A stretch of 64,000 bases of DNA from Ilex aquifolium. Its lineage: Eukaryota > Streptophyta > Magnoliopsida > Aquifoliales > Aquifoliaceae. A model generated the notes under the pieces. The model had not been told where the DNA came from, searched no databases, and saw only the letters and a list, made by a program, of their open reading frames with translations. Where the stretch lies: positions 26,143,635 to 26,207,634 of the forward strand of contig OX637405.1 in assembly GCA_951799425.1 (NCBI GenBank). The letters run 5' to 3'. Numbering within the stretch: position 1 is the first letter of the stretch; the number at the start of each line of letters is the position of its first letter. This document shows positions 47,097 through 56,975 of this stretch, one piece after another. Position numbers and translations under genes: made by a program.

Positions 47097-48968
47097 TGAT
47101 GAGTGTGTAATTTTTCATATTTCATGGCCTCATTGCAAGCATTTCAACTCAACTTTTGCATATAAGTGCTTAGAAGTTAGCCGTTTTGAACTATAATGTT
47201 GATATTTTGATGTTGCAACCTTTTATAGCTTAAATGATTGATTTTAGGACATTGCAACCTTGATGGATGTGTGGTGACGGCATGGACACAATACATGAAG
47301 AATTGGAGGCTTAAAAGTGAAGAAATCAAGAAGGCATTGGTGCTTGGGAACAAGGGCATCAGCAGCCACATCGTTTGGAAGTACTGCCTCGTAGTTCCTC
47401 CATTTTGACCATAATCTACTCAGAATTTGGAAAAGTTTAAAACATGAAAGTTGTAGATATGGGTGTCTTATATTTGGTGTCCAAATTTCAGCCCAATCCA
47501 ACGGTTGGATCAAAAGTTATGCCGATTCTACCAAAAGTGGTCCAGAGCAGAAAAGATGGTACCGGTACGCGTACCGGTACGCCGAAGTTTCTGGAGTGCT
47601 GCGTACCGGTACGCCTACCGGTACGCTCTCCTGAAGCAGCCCCGATGCTCCTGCAACTCAGCCCCACTTGCTTGGGGGTCCCACCATCGATTCTCCCACG
47701 TTTCCCCCAACATTTCCTTACACAACCATGTCTCTCTTACACCTTATGAAAGACTTTTGAGGCTTGACATTAAAAGAGGAAGAGATAGAAATGGGCTGCC
47801 ATGTGGGTAGCAGGCAGCCTGTCCAAGGCTTCAACTCAGCATGGAGGCTCTACACACACCTTGGGGGGACCACCATACGCGAAAATGGAAGGCTCTCACA
47901 CTCCATATACTCAGCATTATTCAGCATTGCAGAGAGGTTGGCTACCTAAGCTTAGGAGTAGAGATAGAAAGCTCCAAGGGGGAAGATGATGAATAGTGCT
48001 CAAAGTGACGTTTTTGCATTTTTCTTCCACTCTTTCACTTGTAGTTTAATGTAAGAACCTTGTAAGCTTCATTTATTGTCTTTAATCTCATTCCTTTCAA
48101 GTCTATTGCAAGTTTACTTACATGTTCTTCATTTCACCATTGTTATGCTTTCATGTTCTTCATTTTTTGCTTAAAATGGGTTTTGAATATTTCTCTTCAT
48201 AGCTTTAGATTTCTTGTTGTAAGTTAATTTTCATGCTTCATGTCTTCATTATATGTCTTTACATTATGCTTGTCTTTCATTTTTATGTATGATTAGCTAG
48301 GATTTAAGTTGGTTAATCCAAGGGAAAATTCCTCTTGGGGATTCCATTTCAACTCTTCATCTTTCCTCCCTTTTGAGTCAAATGGTTCGGTTTGATGGGG
48401 TTGAGAGTGGATGAGTTGGTGAGCCTTTGATATTCCGTAGGCCTTGTCACGGTTTATGCTTAGATTACTCACCAATCTCGTCCCTAGCTTCCCCCGAATC
48501 AATCGTTCATTCATGCTCAATCGGAGGAAGGCTTTGAGTTGGCTTGACATTCCCATTGGAGTGAACCTTTGTGGTTAATCAACACTTGCTTTATTTGCAT
48601 TTTCATTTACAAACCAAACACAAAACTCAAACAAAAGATTTTACATTTTCTTTTCACTTTTGCAAAATCACTTTCACAAAACTCCCTTTCCTTCCCTGAG
48701 GAGACGACCTTGGAATACTCTTCCAAGTAAAACACCGACAACGAAAGACTCCTTGCGATTGGGGAGCACTTTTGTCCACCACACACGCATTTCATTCCAT
48801 CTATTTTGTTCATCACATTTCCATTCACATCCATTTTGTTGTAGTTTCCTATCTTCTTGCATCATCCGGAGGGAGAGTGACACTCCCCCATCACTATAAG
48901 CCACATACACACATTGAGGGTGAGGGTGATGTTACGAGGTTAGGAACGACGCAATTACCAATCAATCA
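47097..48968 (+). mobile_element. Athila-like solo LTR inside element C
   Basis: 1,872 bp from TGATGAGTGTGTAATTTTTC to CAATCAATCA, with a perfect 5-bp target duplication GCCGG (47092-47096 and 48969-48973). No internal region: the product of LTR-LTR recombination. Its right third (48352-48960) resembles the Athila-like LTR at 22440-23020 (GGTTCGGTTTGATGGGG, GTCACGGTTTATGCTTAGA). It holds a cluster of GTACCGGTACG palindromes (47561-47632). Plus orientation is inferred from this similarity. It sits in the 5' UTR of accessory gene 1. Confidence 0.88.
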
Positions 48969-49073
48969 GCCGGTAATTGGGAGAGTCAGAATCTGCTAAG
49001 AAGAAGGAAGATGGAAAGCTTGACAGGAGAATTCGAGAAGGAGAAATGGGAGTCGTCACTGTCAATTCAAAGG

Positions 49074-49084
49074 CATTTAAAGCT
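49074..49084 (-). promoter_or_regulatory. TATA-like motif of accessory gene 1, element C
   Basis: On minus AGCTTTAAATG, matching D (AGCTTTAAATAC) and A (AGCTTTAAACAC). The distance to the gene 1 ATG is about 470 bp after subtracting the solo LTR and its duplication. Confidence 0.4.
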
Positions 49085-49240
49085 AACTGTACAAAGTAGA
49101 GAACGCGCGCGGGAAACAAGGAGGGTGAATGATTACCTATAACCGTCAAAAACCTGTTCGCATGCAGACTGAGGTCGGCAAGTGGAGGTCAGCCTTAACT
49201 AAACCTCAGCTCAGCCCCTACCCAAGTCCACTTGGACTAA

Positions 49241-49255
49241 GGGCTGGGGGGAAAC
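49241..49255 (+). other. Polypurine tract of element C
   Basis: GGGCTGGGGGGAAAC directly before the 3' LTR (TGATAGTACC). Confidence 0.8.
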
Positions 49256-49814
49256 TGATAGTACCATGAATTAATCCTAAGTATGAGCTCATCCCAGGAG
49301 ATCAGATTGGGAGGTCAGTTCGGAGCTCCAGAGCTCACCCCATGCAAAATTATAGCCGGAATGATAAGGAAGTAGTTGATGACAACCGGTACCCCCGAAA
49401 CAGTAGCCAAGCAACATCTCAAGCATAAAACTCTTAATTGACCAAGATCCCCTCCCAGAATTAAGGGGGATCACATGGATGAAGGGCAAAGATCTCGGTA
49501 GAGATCTCTTAAGATCAGTTTTGGCATTATAAGTATTGCACATTGCCCCAACAGAGGAGGAGAGAAAATGGCATCAAAGAACAATCTGTAAATACCTTCT
49601 GAATAAATATACACATCGGCAGCAAGAGCCTCCATTACAGAGTGGACTAGCCGAGCTCATCAGCCGGTGAACCACTATATTTTTGCTGTTTGACACACAC
49701 CACACATCTGATTACTGGAACATTCACTCACTAATCCACGAGCCTTGTAGCTTCGATCTGTTCCTTGCTATTGTATTCAAACTCGCTGCTCATTCACGTG
49801 AAATAACACCATCA
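49256..49814 (+). repeat. 3' LTR of element C
   Basis: 559 bp, TGATAGTACCATG to ACACCATCA, followed by the CAAAA target duplication. Near-identical to 35860-36440 apart from the 22-base difference and scattered substitutions. Confidence 0.88.
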
Positions 49815-49819
49815 CAAAA

Positions 49820-50230
49820 TAACAAAAATGTTATGTTTGTTAACCAAACAAAAGGATAATATGACTTGGAGATTGTTGACTTCGGGTATATGATGCATGT
49901 TGTTTAGAGCTCTTTCTCTCTCTCTTTCTCTCTCCCTATTATATTGACTCTGGAGCTTGGGGTTTGTGGTTGGTCAGTACTATGTGTGCATATGTGTGTG
50001 TGTGTGTAAAATAAGCAAACTATTTAGTTCATGGTAATTGCTGTAATGGTAATTCAATTATTGGCAAAGCAGGCCACCTCAAATCTTGCAAGCATGGTCT
50101 TTGAATTCTTGAGGTATGGTGCAACCCTAAGATAGAAGAGAGATATATAATACTAAGGGTATAAAAGTTATTTTCATAGGTTGTTCTTCTGAAATATTGC
50201 CTTTTGACTTCTACAATCAATTCAACATAA
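49820..50230. other. Host intergenic DNA between elements C and D
   Basis: AT-rich, with CT (about 49915-49936) and TG (about 49992-50007) microsatellites. No gene seen. Confidence 0.5.
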
Positions 50231-50235
50231 ATTAT

Positions 50236-50956
50236 TGATGGTGTAAATTTACCGAAAATGAACTAAGGGTCAGATATGCGTGGAATTAAGTGTGGTGTCT
50301 GTGCTACAGGGCTCGTGCCAAACAATATCGGTTGATGCTCAGGGGAATTGAGGAAAGGGAGACAACACAACGGAATTACAGTGGTTCACCGGCCTGAGAG
50401 CTCGCCTAGTCCACTCTACGATGGAGTCTCTAACTCCTATTTTCTTATTGATTGCGTTGAGTGTGTTACAGCGTAGTGAGGAGGGAATTAGGGTTCTTCG
50501 TGGCTCTATTGCCTATCTCTCTCTTCTCAATGGAGGCCTACCCCCCTTTTATAGCCTCTTGCTTACCTCCAATCCGATTTTACTTCCTATAATGAAGGGA
50601 TCTTCCCCCATCTCTCTCTCCAATCCCGGGGTTACCTAAACTCCATATGGCTGGCTTTAACGGTCCATATCCCGAGATCTTTGCCTTCTACCATGGGATC
50701 CTCCTTAATATTTGGAGAGGATCTTGGTTGGTTAAGGGTTTTATGCCTTGGTTCCAGCTTGGCTTCTACTTCGGAGGTGTCCGCTATCATCTTGTCGTCT
50801 CCTCACCTTTTCCCCTATTATCTTGCTTGGGGGAGCTCCAATACTGGCTGGACGAGCTTTGACTATGGCTTGGATGAGCTCTGCTTGTTTTATCCGAGCT
50901 CCCGAGCTGAGCTCATTTCCTGAGCTCATGTTTGGGGTTTATTTTAGGTATCATCA
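50236..50956 (-). repeat. 3' LTR of element D
   Basis: 721 bp; in element orientation TGATGATACCTAAAATAAACC to TTTACACCATCA. TATA box TATAAAA at 50547-50553 on minus. Short plus-strand open frames here are LTR artefacts, repeated identically in the other LTR. Confidence 0.9.
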
Positions 50957-50971
50957 GTTGCCCCCCAGCCC
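50957..50971 (-). other. Polypurine tract of element D
   Basis: On minus GGGCTGGGGGGCAAC, adjoining the 3' LTR. Confidence 0.8.
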
Positions 50972-51129
50972 TTGGTTTAAGCGAGCTTTGGCAAGAGCTG
51001 AGCTGTTTTTAAACTGAGCTAGATCTGCGCGTGGCTGACCCTGACTAGCACGTGACTGTAGCCATTTGACGGTTTGTATCAATCATGGCTCTCCTCGATT
51101 CTCGCACACGTTCCAGCCCACGTCTTTCA

Positions 51130-51143
51130 AGCTTTAAATACCC
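51130..51143 (+). promoter_or_regulatory. TATA-like motif of accessory gene 1, element D
   Basis: AGCTTTAAATACCC, about 490 bp before the ATG at 51622. The motif is shared with A and C at comparable distances. About 215 bp downstream a 5' splice donor (AACTAG/GTACGC, intron from 51351) is also shared with A (about 24211) and C (about 46999), suggesting a leader intron. No experimental support. Confidence 0.45.
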
Positions 51144-51621
51144 AAACGGCTGTCTGAACCGCCTTTTTCCACTGTTCACCTTCTTCTCTGCTCTTCGAAC
51201 TTCTTGCCTCTGTGAATTCTTGACTTTCTGTCTCAAAGCTTTCTTGATTCTTGCTCAAAATCGATTTTCCTGTGTTCGATTCGAGGACTCCCAGTGCTTC
51301 CCTCTTTTGATTTGGCCCCGGATCGTTGTTCATCGCTCTCTCCCAACTAGGTACGCTCTTTCTGCCCCCTTTTCGCATCTTTCCTCATTCTGGATCCCTC
51401 GAGTTCGAGGTGGTTATTAGGTTTTTGGTCTTTTCGGTTCTTTTATTGCTGGAATCGTGATTGTTGTCTATCCCCTCTTCCTCGTTTTGTGGATTGGAGC
51501 TCTATTGTGCACATACTTGCTGTTGGGAGCTATTGTGCTGACCCTAGGGTTATTAAAGAGAGTTTGATTAGTGTTCCCCCCCCTTTATCGTTCCTTTAAT
51601 CTTCCCTTTTCTTGCCCAATC

Positions 51622-54233
51622 ATGTCTGCCTCTTCTGGTGCTACCCGTTCCTCTGTTTCTCTTCTAGGCGATCGGTCTGAGGACACCGATTTAGGGGATG
51701 TAGGTGATGAGATTGACAATTTTCCTGGTGTGGAGGCTGTGGAAGTCGAGGTCGACACTGAGGAGCCCCCTTCTACGTCTTCTCCCGTGCCCCTCAAGCC
51801 TGACAAAGGTAAGGGCAAGGTGAGTGGAGTTGGGGTTGTTGACAAATCTTCATACCTAGGGGCTGCCTTTAGGCATGCCGAGCTCGTGGGTCCTAGTAGA
51901 GAGGCCCCTGCATTGATGAGAGCTTATAAGGCTCGATACGGGTTTCCTCCTGGAGTCGAATCCTGGTGCCCGGATAAGTCCATCTATTATGTAGAACAAG
52001 TGCGTAAGAGGGTCTGCTTCTTCCTTGCTGCTTTTGAGAACGGCCTTCGCTTTCCCCTGCACCCCTTTATCAAGCCTGTTCTGCAGCACTTCAATGTATG
52101 TCCTTCCCAGCTCTCCCCCAATTTCTATGGCGTTATGGTAGGCCTTTTAGTCATCTTTAACAAGCATAAACTTGGAGTCCCTAGCATCTCTCTGCTTATG
52201 GAACTTTTCAATGTCAAGCTGACCTCTTCTGAAGGCTTTTTGTATATCTTTAAGCGAAACGATGCTAGAAAGATTATTACCGACCTCCCAACTTCTCACA
52301 AAGGGTGGAAAAAACACTTCTTTTTTGTCGGGGGTACCAACTGGGAGTATAATCCTGTTGATAAAACAGATACTCTTGGTATCCCTACGGCCTGGTCTAG
52401 ACCAGAAAACTTAGGTAAGTCTCTGTTCAAGCTGACTGAGCTTAGATCTGGAACTTACGAGCCTCTAATTTTGTTCTTACTTACATGTTTTTTTTTTTTA
52501 GGTGCTCGGCCTGAGCTCTGCCCTGAAGATAACAGGGTGCTATTGAAATTGGGAAAAATCAAGCCAGAGAGATACGCTGATCTCATCGAGCCTCGATATC
52601 TGGTGGAGTTAGGTCTGAGCCCTCCCTCGGCGACCTTAGCTATTCCAATATCTGTTGTAGGCGCTGAGGAAGGTAATACCACTAACACTTTCTTTCTCCT
52701 CCTCTTTCATTTTCTTTCCTTCTCCCCTTTTTTTTTTTATCTCCTGATTCATCCCAGACCTTCCAGGTCCCTCCACCATGAAGTCTACTCCTGAAGAGCT
52801 CCAGGCTAAGGTTGAGAAATTGATGAAGGGCGGTAAATCTGGCAAGCGAAAGGCCCAGGCCAGCTCTGGGAGCGGCCCTATTACCCGGGCTAAAATTCCA
52901 AGGTTGGAGATGCCTTCACCCTCTTCATCCGCCAAAGAACAGGATCCCACCAAGGCACTGGCTACCCCATCTGACATTCCTCAAACTGCAGCCACCTCTT
53001 CTCCCTCAGAGGCTCAGCCTGCGTTGGTACAAGCTCAAGTGGGAGGTCAGGCTTCCCCCTCCTCTTCTGAGGTCGAGAAGGCTTTGGGACTGATCCCCGA
53101 TCTCCAACCCGGCACTTTCACATACAGTGCTTCCGGGAAGATTATTGAGAGAGGGAGAAAATCCGAAGAGGAAGATGAAAATTCTTACTTCGATAACATG
53201 GATCTCGCTGCAGGAGCTATTTCTTCTATTTTTTCTGAATCTGACGTCCTGAAGGTTGCTTATGTGCCCCTCGAGGAATCCATCGCCTCAGCTCTTCAGG
53301 GAGCAGCTGCTGTAAGTACTAGCACTTTTTCATCTTTATTTACCCTCGTATCATAGCCTTACGCAACTTGCTGAACTTCCTTTATATCCCCAGGCTGCCC
53401 TCCATGCGAAAGGTCTATTGCACCGGGTTCGGTCTTATGAGCGCTCTGCTAAGGCTCTGAAGGCGTATGAGATCAAGGTGGCTGAATTGTCCTTCGAGAA
53501 CAAGGACCTCAGGGCTCAGGTGCAGGACCTTAAGGAGCAAGTAGAAAAGCAAGCCTCCGACCTCAAACACACCCTAACCGTCAAGGTCAGAGTTGAGGAA
53601 GGGGAAAAGAAAGCTCGAGATGAGCTACGGATAACCAAGGAGGATCTGGAGCTTAAGTCTGAGGCCTGGACCAAGGCTAGTCAAGAGGTCTTTGATGCCA
53701 AGAATTCTCTTAGGCAGGCAAGACAGGAGTACCTCACCCTCAACGAGGCAAATGGCAAGCTTTGCAAGGAGCTTGAGATGCAGAAAAACCTGTTCAGACA
53801 GAGGGACAACGAGGTGGCAGAACTGAAGGATGATGCCACCACCTTATGGGCTACTGGGTGGCTTGCCTTTAGGCGCAAGGCAATCAAGGCTTTTCCAGAT
53901 CTGGACTTCAACTTCCCTATCTCCACTGAGGAAGAAATTGAAGAATCTGACTCTGATAATGAGGAAGACACCTCGGTTCCTCCGGCTGAGGTCTTGAACC
54001 AGGGTGTGCCTACTTCTCCGACTATTCCATGTACCAATCCCTTCTCTGCTGACCTCGTGTCCAGGGCTCTTAATCAAGAATTGTCAGGTGGCGGAGTGGA
54101 GGTTCCTGGGGCCAGCATCCTTGAGACTACTACTCCTCTGATCCCTGAGTCCTTGCTTGCTGATCTTCCGAGCTCTACTCCTACTACTGAGGCTTCCTCT
54201 GTTGAACTTCAAGATCCACCTTCGGAGACTTAG
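51622..54233 (+). CDS. Accessory gene 1 of element D: Transposase_28-like coiled-coil protein, four exons
   Basis: Exons 51622-52414, 52502-52672, 52758-53311 and 53394-54233; all introns GT-AG (81-87 bp), total 2,358 nt, a multiple of three, 785 residues without a stop. The start MSASSGA is shared with C; no earlier in-frame ATG. Residues 20-80 are acidic and Ser-rich. About 120-250 is the plant 'putative gypsy type transposon' core (GLRFPLHPF, QLSPNFYGVMVGLLVIF, GFLYIFK, HKGWKKHFFFVGG). A basic stretch GKRKAQ...TRAKIPR near 350 looks like a nuclear signal. A coiled coil spans about 510-660, then FPDLDFNFPIS near 673 and a Pro/Ser/Thr tail. It runs opposite to gag-pol and converges with it. 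Function unknown; the family is known only from retroelement-linked proteins. Despite the family name I see no transposase catalytic triad. Confidence 0.85.
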
Positions 54234-54898
54234 TGTTGTTTTTTTTTTGCAACTGTAAACTTGTGTTTGATGTACCTTTGATTCTTGCTTCTGAAATACA
54301 ACTTTTGTTTTTGAAATGCGATGTGATTTCTGGCCTTGCTTTGAAACATAGTTAGTTGAAACATAGTTGTTTTCCTTTGTTTTATGTTCCTCTTGCCCCC
54401 ATTGCTTTGAGAAGTACTTCAGTCCTTCTTAAAGCAAGATTAAGGACTGTACGAGCTGTCGGGTTCTAAGGAACTTATCAGGAACTCTTCATCCTGATGT
54501 GAGCATGGTTCTTGGAACCGAAGGTCTTAAAGACTTGCCATGGAGACGTCAGGCTGCCAACCGAGCTGAGCTCAACTCAAAGGAATGTGAGGAGTATTTT
54601 GTTTAGTTGGGGTCAAAACTGCTTCCAATTATATTTGAATGTATTGGGAGGGGTTACTTTGTGCTGACTCATCTTCCCGCCTTTTCCCAACTGTTTTCCA
54701 AAGCCGTAACTACCTTTATTAATTAGGAAACCAAAAGGACCGCCGACTTTGCCTTCCATGTGGTTCTTGGTTTCCTAAAAGCTTACGATATTCCTCAAGG
54801 CTCTTGACATCTCTTGTGTTTCCTTTTTCTTTGCCAGAATATTTCTGAGTTTCTTCTTGATTCTTCGTGACCACTCTCTGTCTTCACTGTAATCTTTA
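54234..54898 (+). promoter_or_regulatory. Spacer and leader between accessory genes 1 and 2 of D
   Basis: The first part is T-rich 3' flank of gene 1. 54700-54790 is strongly conserved with C (43735-43800): TTAATTAGGAAACC followed by AAAAGGACCGCCGACT, then GTGGTTCTTGGTTTC. Conservation across non-coding DNA of two elements suggests the 5' UTR or promoter of gene 2. No TATA box seen. Confidence 0.4.
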
Positions 54899-55985
54899 AT
54901 GACTGCCTCTGTTTCTTCTCTGTTCAAGGAACGCACTTCCTTCGGAATCGAATGGAAGTGGCATTGTCGCTACTTGTCTCCTTCGACCCTAGAGCCTTCT
55001 GATTTGGTAGCCATCAAGAAGCGATTCTTCCCTGACCTTGACTTGCCTTTGCGAGTTCCTACGCCTGACGAGCCTTGCAACTATCTTTCTCGAGGGGAAG
55101 TTTGCTTTTTTGAGGGTGCAATGGACATGGGTCTTCGCCTTCCCATTCATCCTTCTATTGGGCGAGTTCTTGCCCATTATAGACTATGCCCCTCTCGCCT
55201 TTCTCCTCGAGGATGGGCTACTATGGTCAGCTTTTTCCTCTTTTGGCACCTGTATGGCAATGGTAGGTTCCCTTCTGTTGCCGAGTTCCTTTACTTCTTC
55301 GAGATCAAGGAAGACGATGCCCCCTGCTTCAGCTTCTTTCGTTGGAGGCACTTTAATTCACCTCTTTTGGTTCTAAACCTTCCTTCCAATCCTGAAGGGT
55401 GGTCTAAACGCTTCTTTTTTGCTTCTGGGAAGTCTTGGCGGTCTCCTGAGCTGCGCTGTCCTAATGCTAGGATTCCACGATCCTGGGAGAGTTTTTCTCA
55501 CATTGGTATGCTCAAGCTGACATCCTTTGAACTTTTCACACGAAAATATATTCTTATTATACTCTCGTTGTGAAGGTCCTCCTGATCTGGATTTTTCAGA
55601 GATGATGAATATTGATGAGCTGCGGCTTGTAGAGCCTAGAACTTATTCGGAGTTGATGACAAATGAGAACCTTTATTTGCTTGGGGCTGAGGCTATTGAA
55701 TATGAATTTTCCTCCGTTCCCTATTCTTCCTGGACCTCTCCCTCTGAGTTTGACGAGGAAGGGGACTCTGATGAGGAGGGGGACACTGGCGCGAGCTCGA
55801 AGAAGCGTAAGAGGGATGACTCCTTCTCACCTGACTCTCTTTCCACTATTTTTCTTACCCCAGCAGGTCAGAAGCTTCTCGACTCACTCTACAAGGCTGA
55901 ACAAGAAAGGGATGAGCTGAAGGAGGAGAATGCTCGCCTGAAGGAGGAAGTGGCCGAGCTGAAGTCACAGCTTAAGAAGGATTAG
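54899..55985 (+). CDS. Accessory gene 2 of element D: shorter Transposase_28-like protein, two exons
   Basis: Exons 54899-55505 and 55576-55985, intron GTATGC...GTGAAG (70 bp), 1,017 nt, 338 residues, no stop. Start MTASVSSLFKERTSFGIEWK, as in C. The core (about 70-185) has GLRLPIHPSIGRVL, LSPRGWATMVSFFLFW, FLYFFEIK and EGWSKRFFFASGKSW, position for position similar to gene 1 (GLRFPLHPFIKPVL, LSPNFYGVMVGLLVIF, KGWKKHFFFVGG), so the two are paralogues. Then an acidic linker (DEEGDSDEEGD), a nuclear-signal-like SSKKRKRDDS (about 276) and a C-terminal zipper-like coiled coil (about 310-338). It lacks the long coiled coil and FPDLD tail of gene 1. The two proteins could pair through their coiled coils; that is inference. 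Confidence 0.85.
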
Positions 55986-56117
55986 GAGTTCTACCTCCTT
56001 GTACTCCCTTTTTTTTCTGATTAATGCCAAACTCTGTTTCTCTTTACATTTTCTTGAATGCTTGTATTCTTGAATTCTTTAAATGTCAGATCTTTCTTTT
56101 TGAACGTGCATGTTCGT

Positions 56118-56890
56118 GTATGAGCTGAGGGGCTCATCCCTTATCAGATGAGCTAAGGAGCTCATTCTGAATTCTATAAGCTTTAGACGCTGAGCTGAGG
56201 AGCTTATCTTGAGTTTCATAAGCTTGGAAGCTTATTGTTTGTATATGAACTGAGGAGCTCATCTTGAATTCTATAAGCTTGGAAGCTTATCGTTTGTTTA
56301 TGAGCTGAGGAGCTCATCTTGGATTTTATAAGCTTAGAAGCTTATCGTTTGTTTATGAGCTGAGGAGCTCATCTTGGACTATATAAGCTTAGAAGCTTAT
56401 CGTTTGTTTATGAGCTGAGGAGCTCATCTTGAAGTTTATAACTTTAGAAGCTTATCGTTTATTTATGAGCTGAGGAGCTCATCTTGGATTTTATAAGCTT
56501 AGAAGCTTATCGTTTGTTTATGAGCTGAGGAGCTCATCTTGGACTATATATGCTTAGAAGCTTATCGTTTGTTTATGAGCTGAGGAGCTCATCTTGGATT
56601 TTATAAGCTTAGAAGCTTATCGTTTGTTTCTGAGCTGAGGAGCTCATCTTGGACTTTATAAGCTTAGAAGCTTATCGTTTGTTTGTGAGTTGAGGAGCTC
56701 ATCTTGGATTTTATAAGCTTAGAAGCTTATCATTTGTTTATGAGCTGAGGAGCTCATCTTGGACTTTATAAGCTTAGAAGCTTATCGTTTGTTTATGAGC
56801 TGAAGAGCTCATCCTGAGCTGTAGAGCTCATTCCAGCCCCTATGAGCTGAATAGCTTATCTTGAGCTATAGAGCCCATTTCACATATGTA
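56118..56890. repeat. AGCT-hairpin tandem array of element D
   Basis: About 13 units of 55 bp. A typical unit (56300-56354) holds two inverted repeats: ATGAGCT-GAGG-AGCTCAT (56300-56317) and ATAAGCTT-AG-AAGCTTAT (56328-56345), joined by short T-rich spacers (CGTTTGTTT). The two stems differ by G-C to A-T pair swaps that preserve pairing. It lies between the stop of gene 2 (55985) and the stop of pol (56976), which converge on it. Confidence 0.92.
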
Positions 56891-56975
56891 TGTATTTCAT
56901 TTTTTGGATACCATATGAGGATGGATGAAAAAGCTTGCTTATTTTTATTGAAAATAACTCTATTACAGGGAAGAC

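Larger units (their letters stand above)
35860..49814 (+). mobile_element. Tat-lineage Ty3/gypsy element C
   Basis: About 13.96 kb with a perfect 5-bp target duplication CAAAA (35855-35859 and 49815-49819). Order: LTR, PBS, gag, pol, hairpin array, accessory gene 2 (-), accessory gene 1 (-), solo LTR insertion, polypurine tract, LTR. Without the 1,877-bp solo-LTR insertion it is close to 12.1 kb, similar to D (13.0 kb). The 103 bp between B and C (35752-35854) is plain host DNA. Confidence 0.9.

Noticed and set aside
50421-51017. Plus-strand frames in and beside the LTR of D (repeated at 62715-63257)
   Set aside because: They are inside the LTRs and identical in both copies; no domain.
51622-54233. 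A host gene captured between two LTRs
   Set aside because: The same gene occurs in the same position and orientation in A, C and, diverged, in B, so it belongs to the element family.
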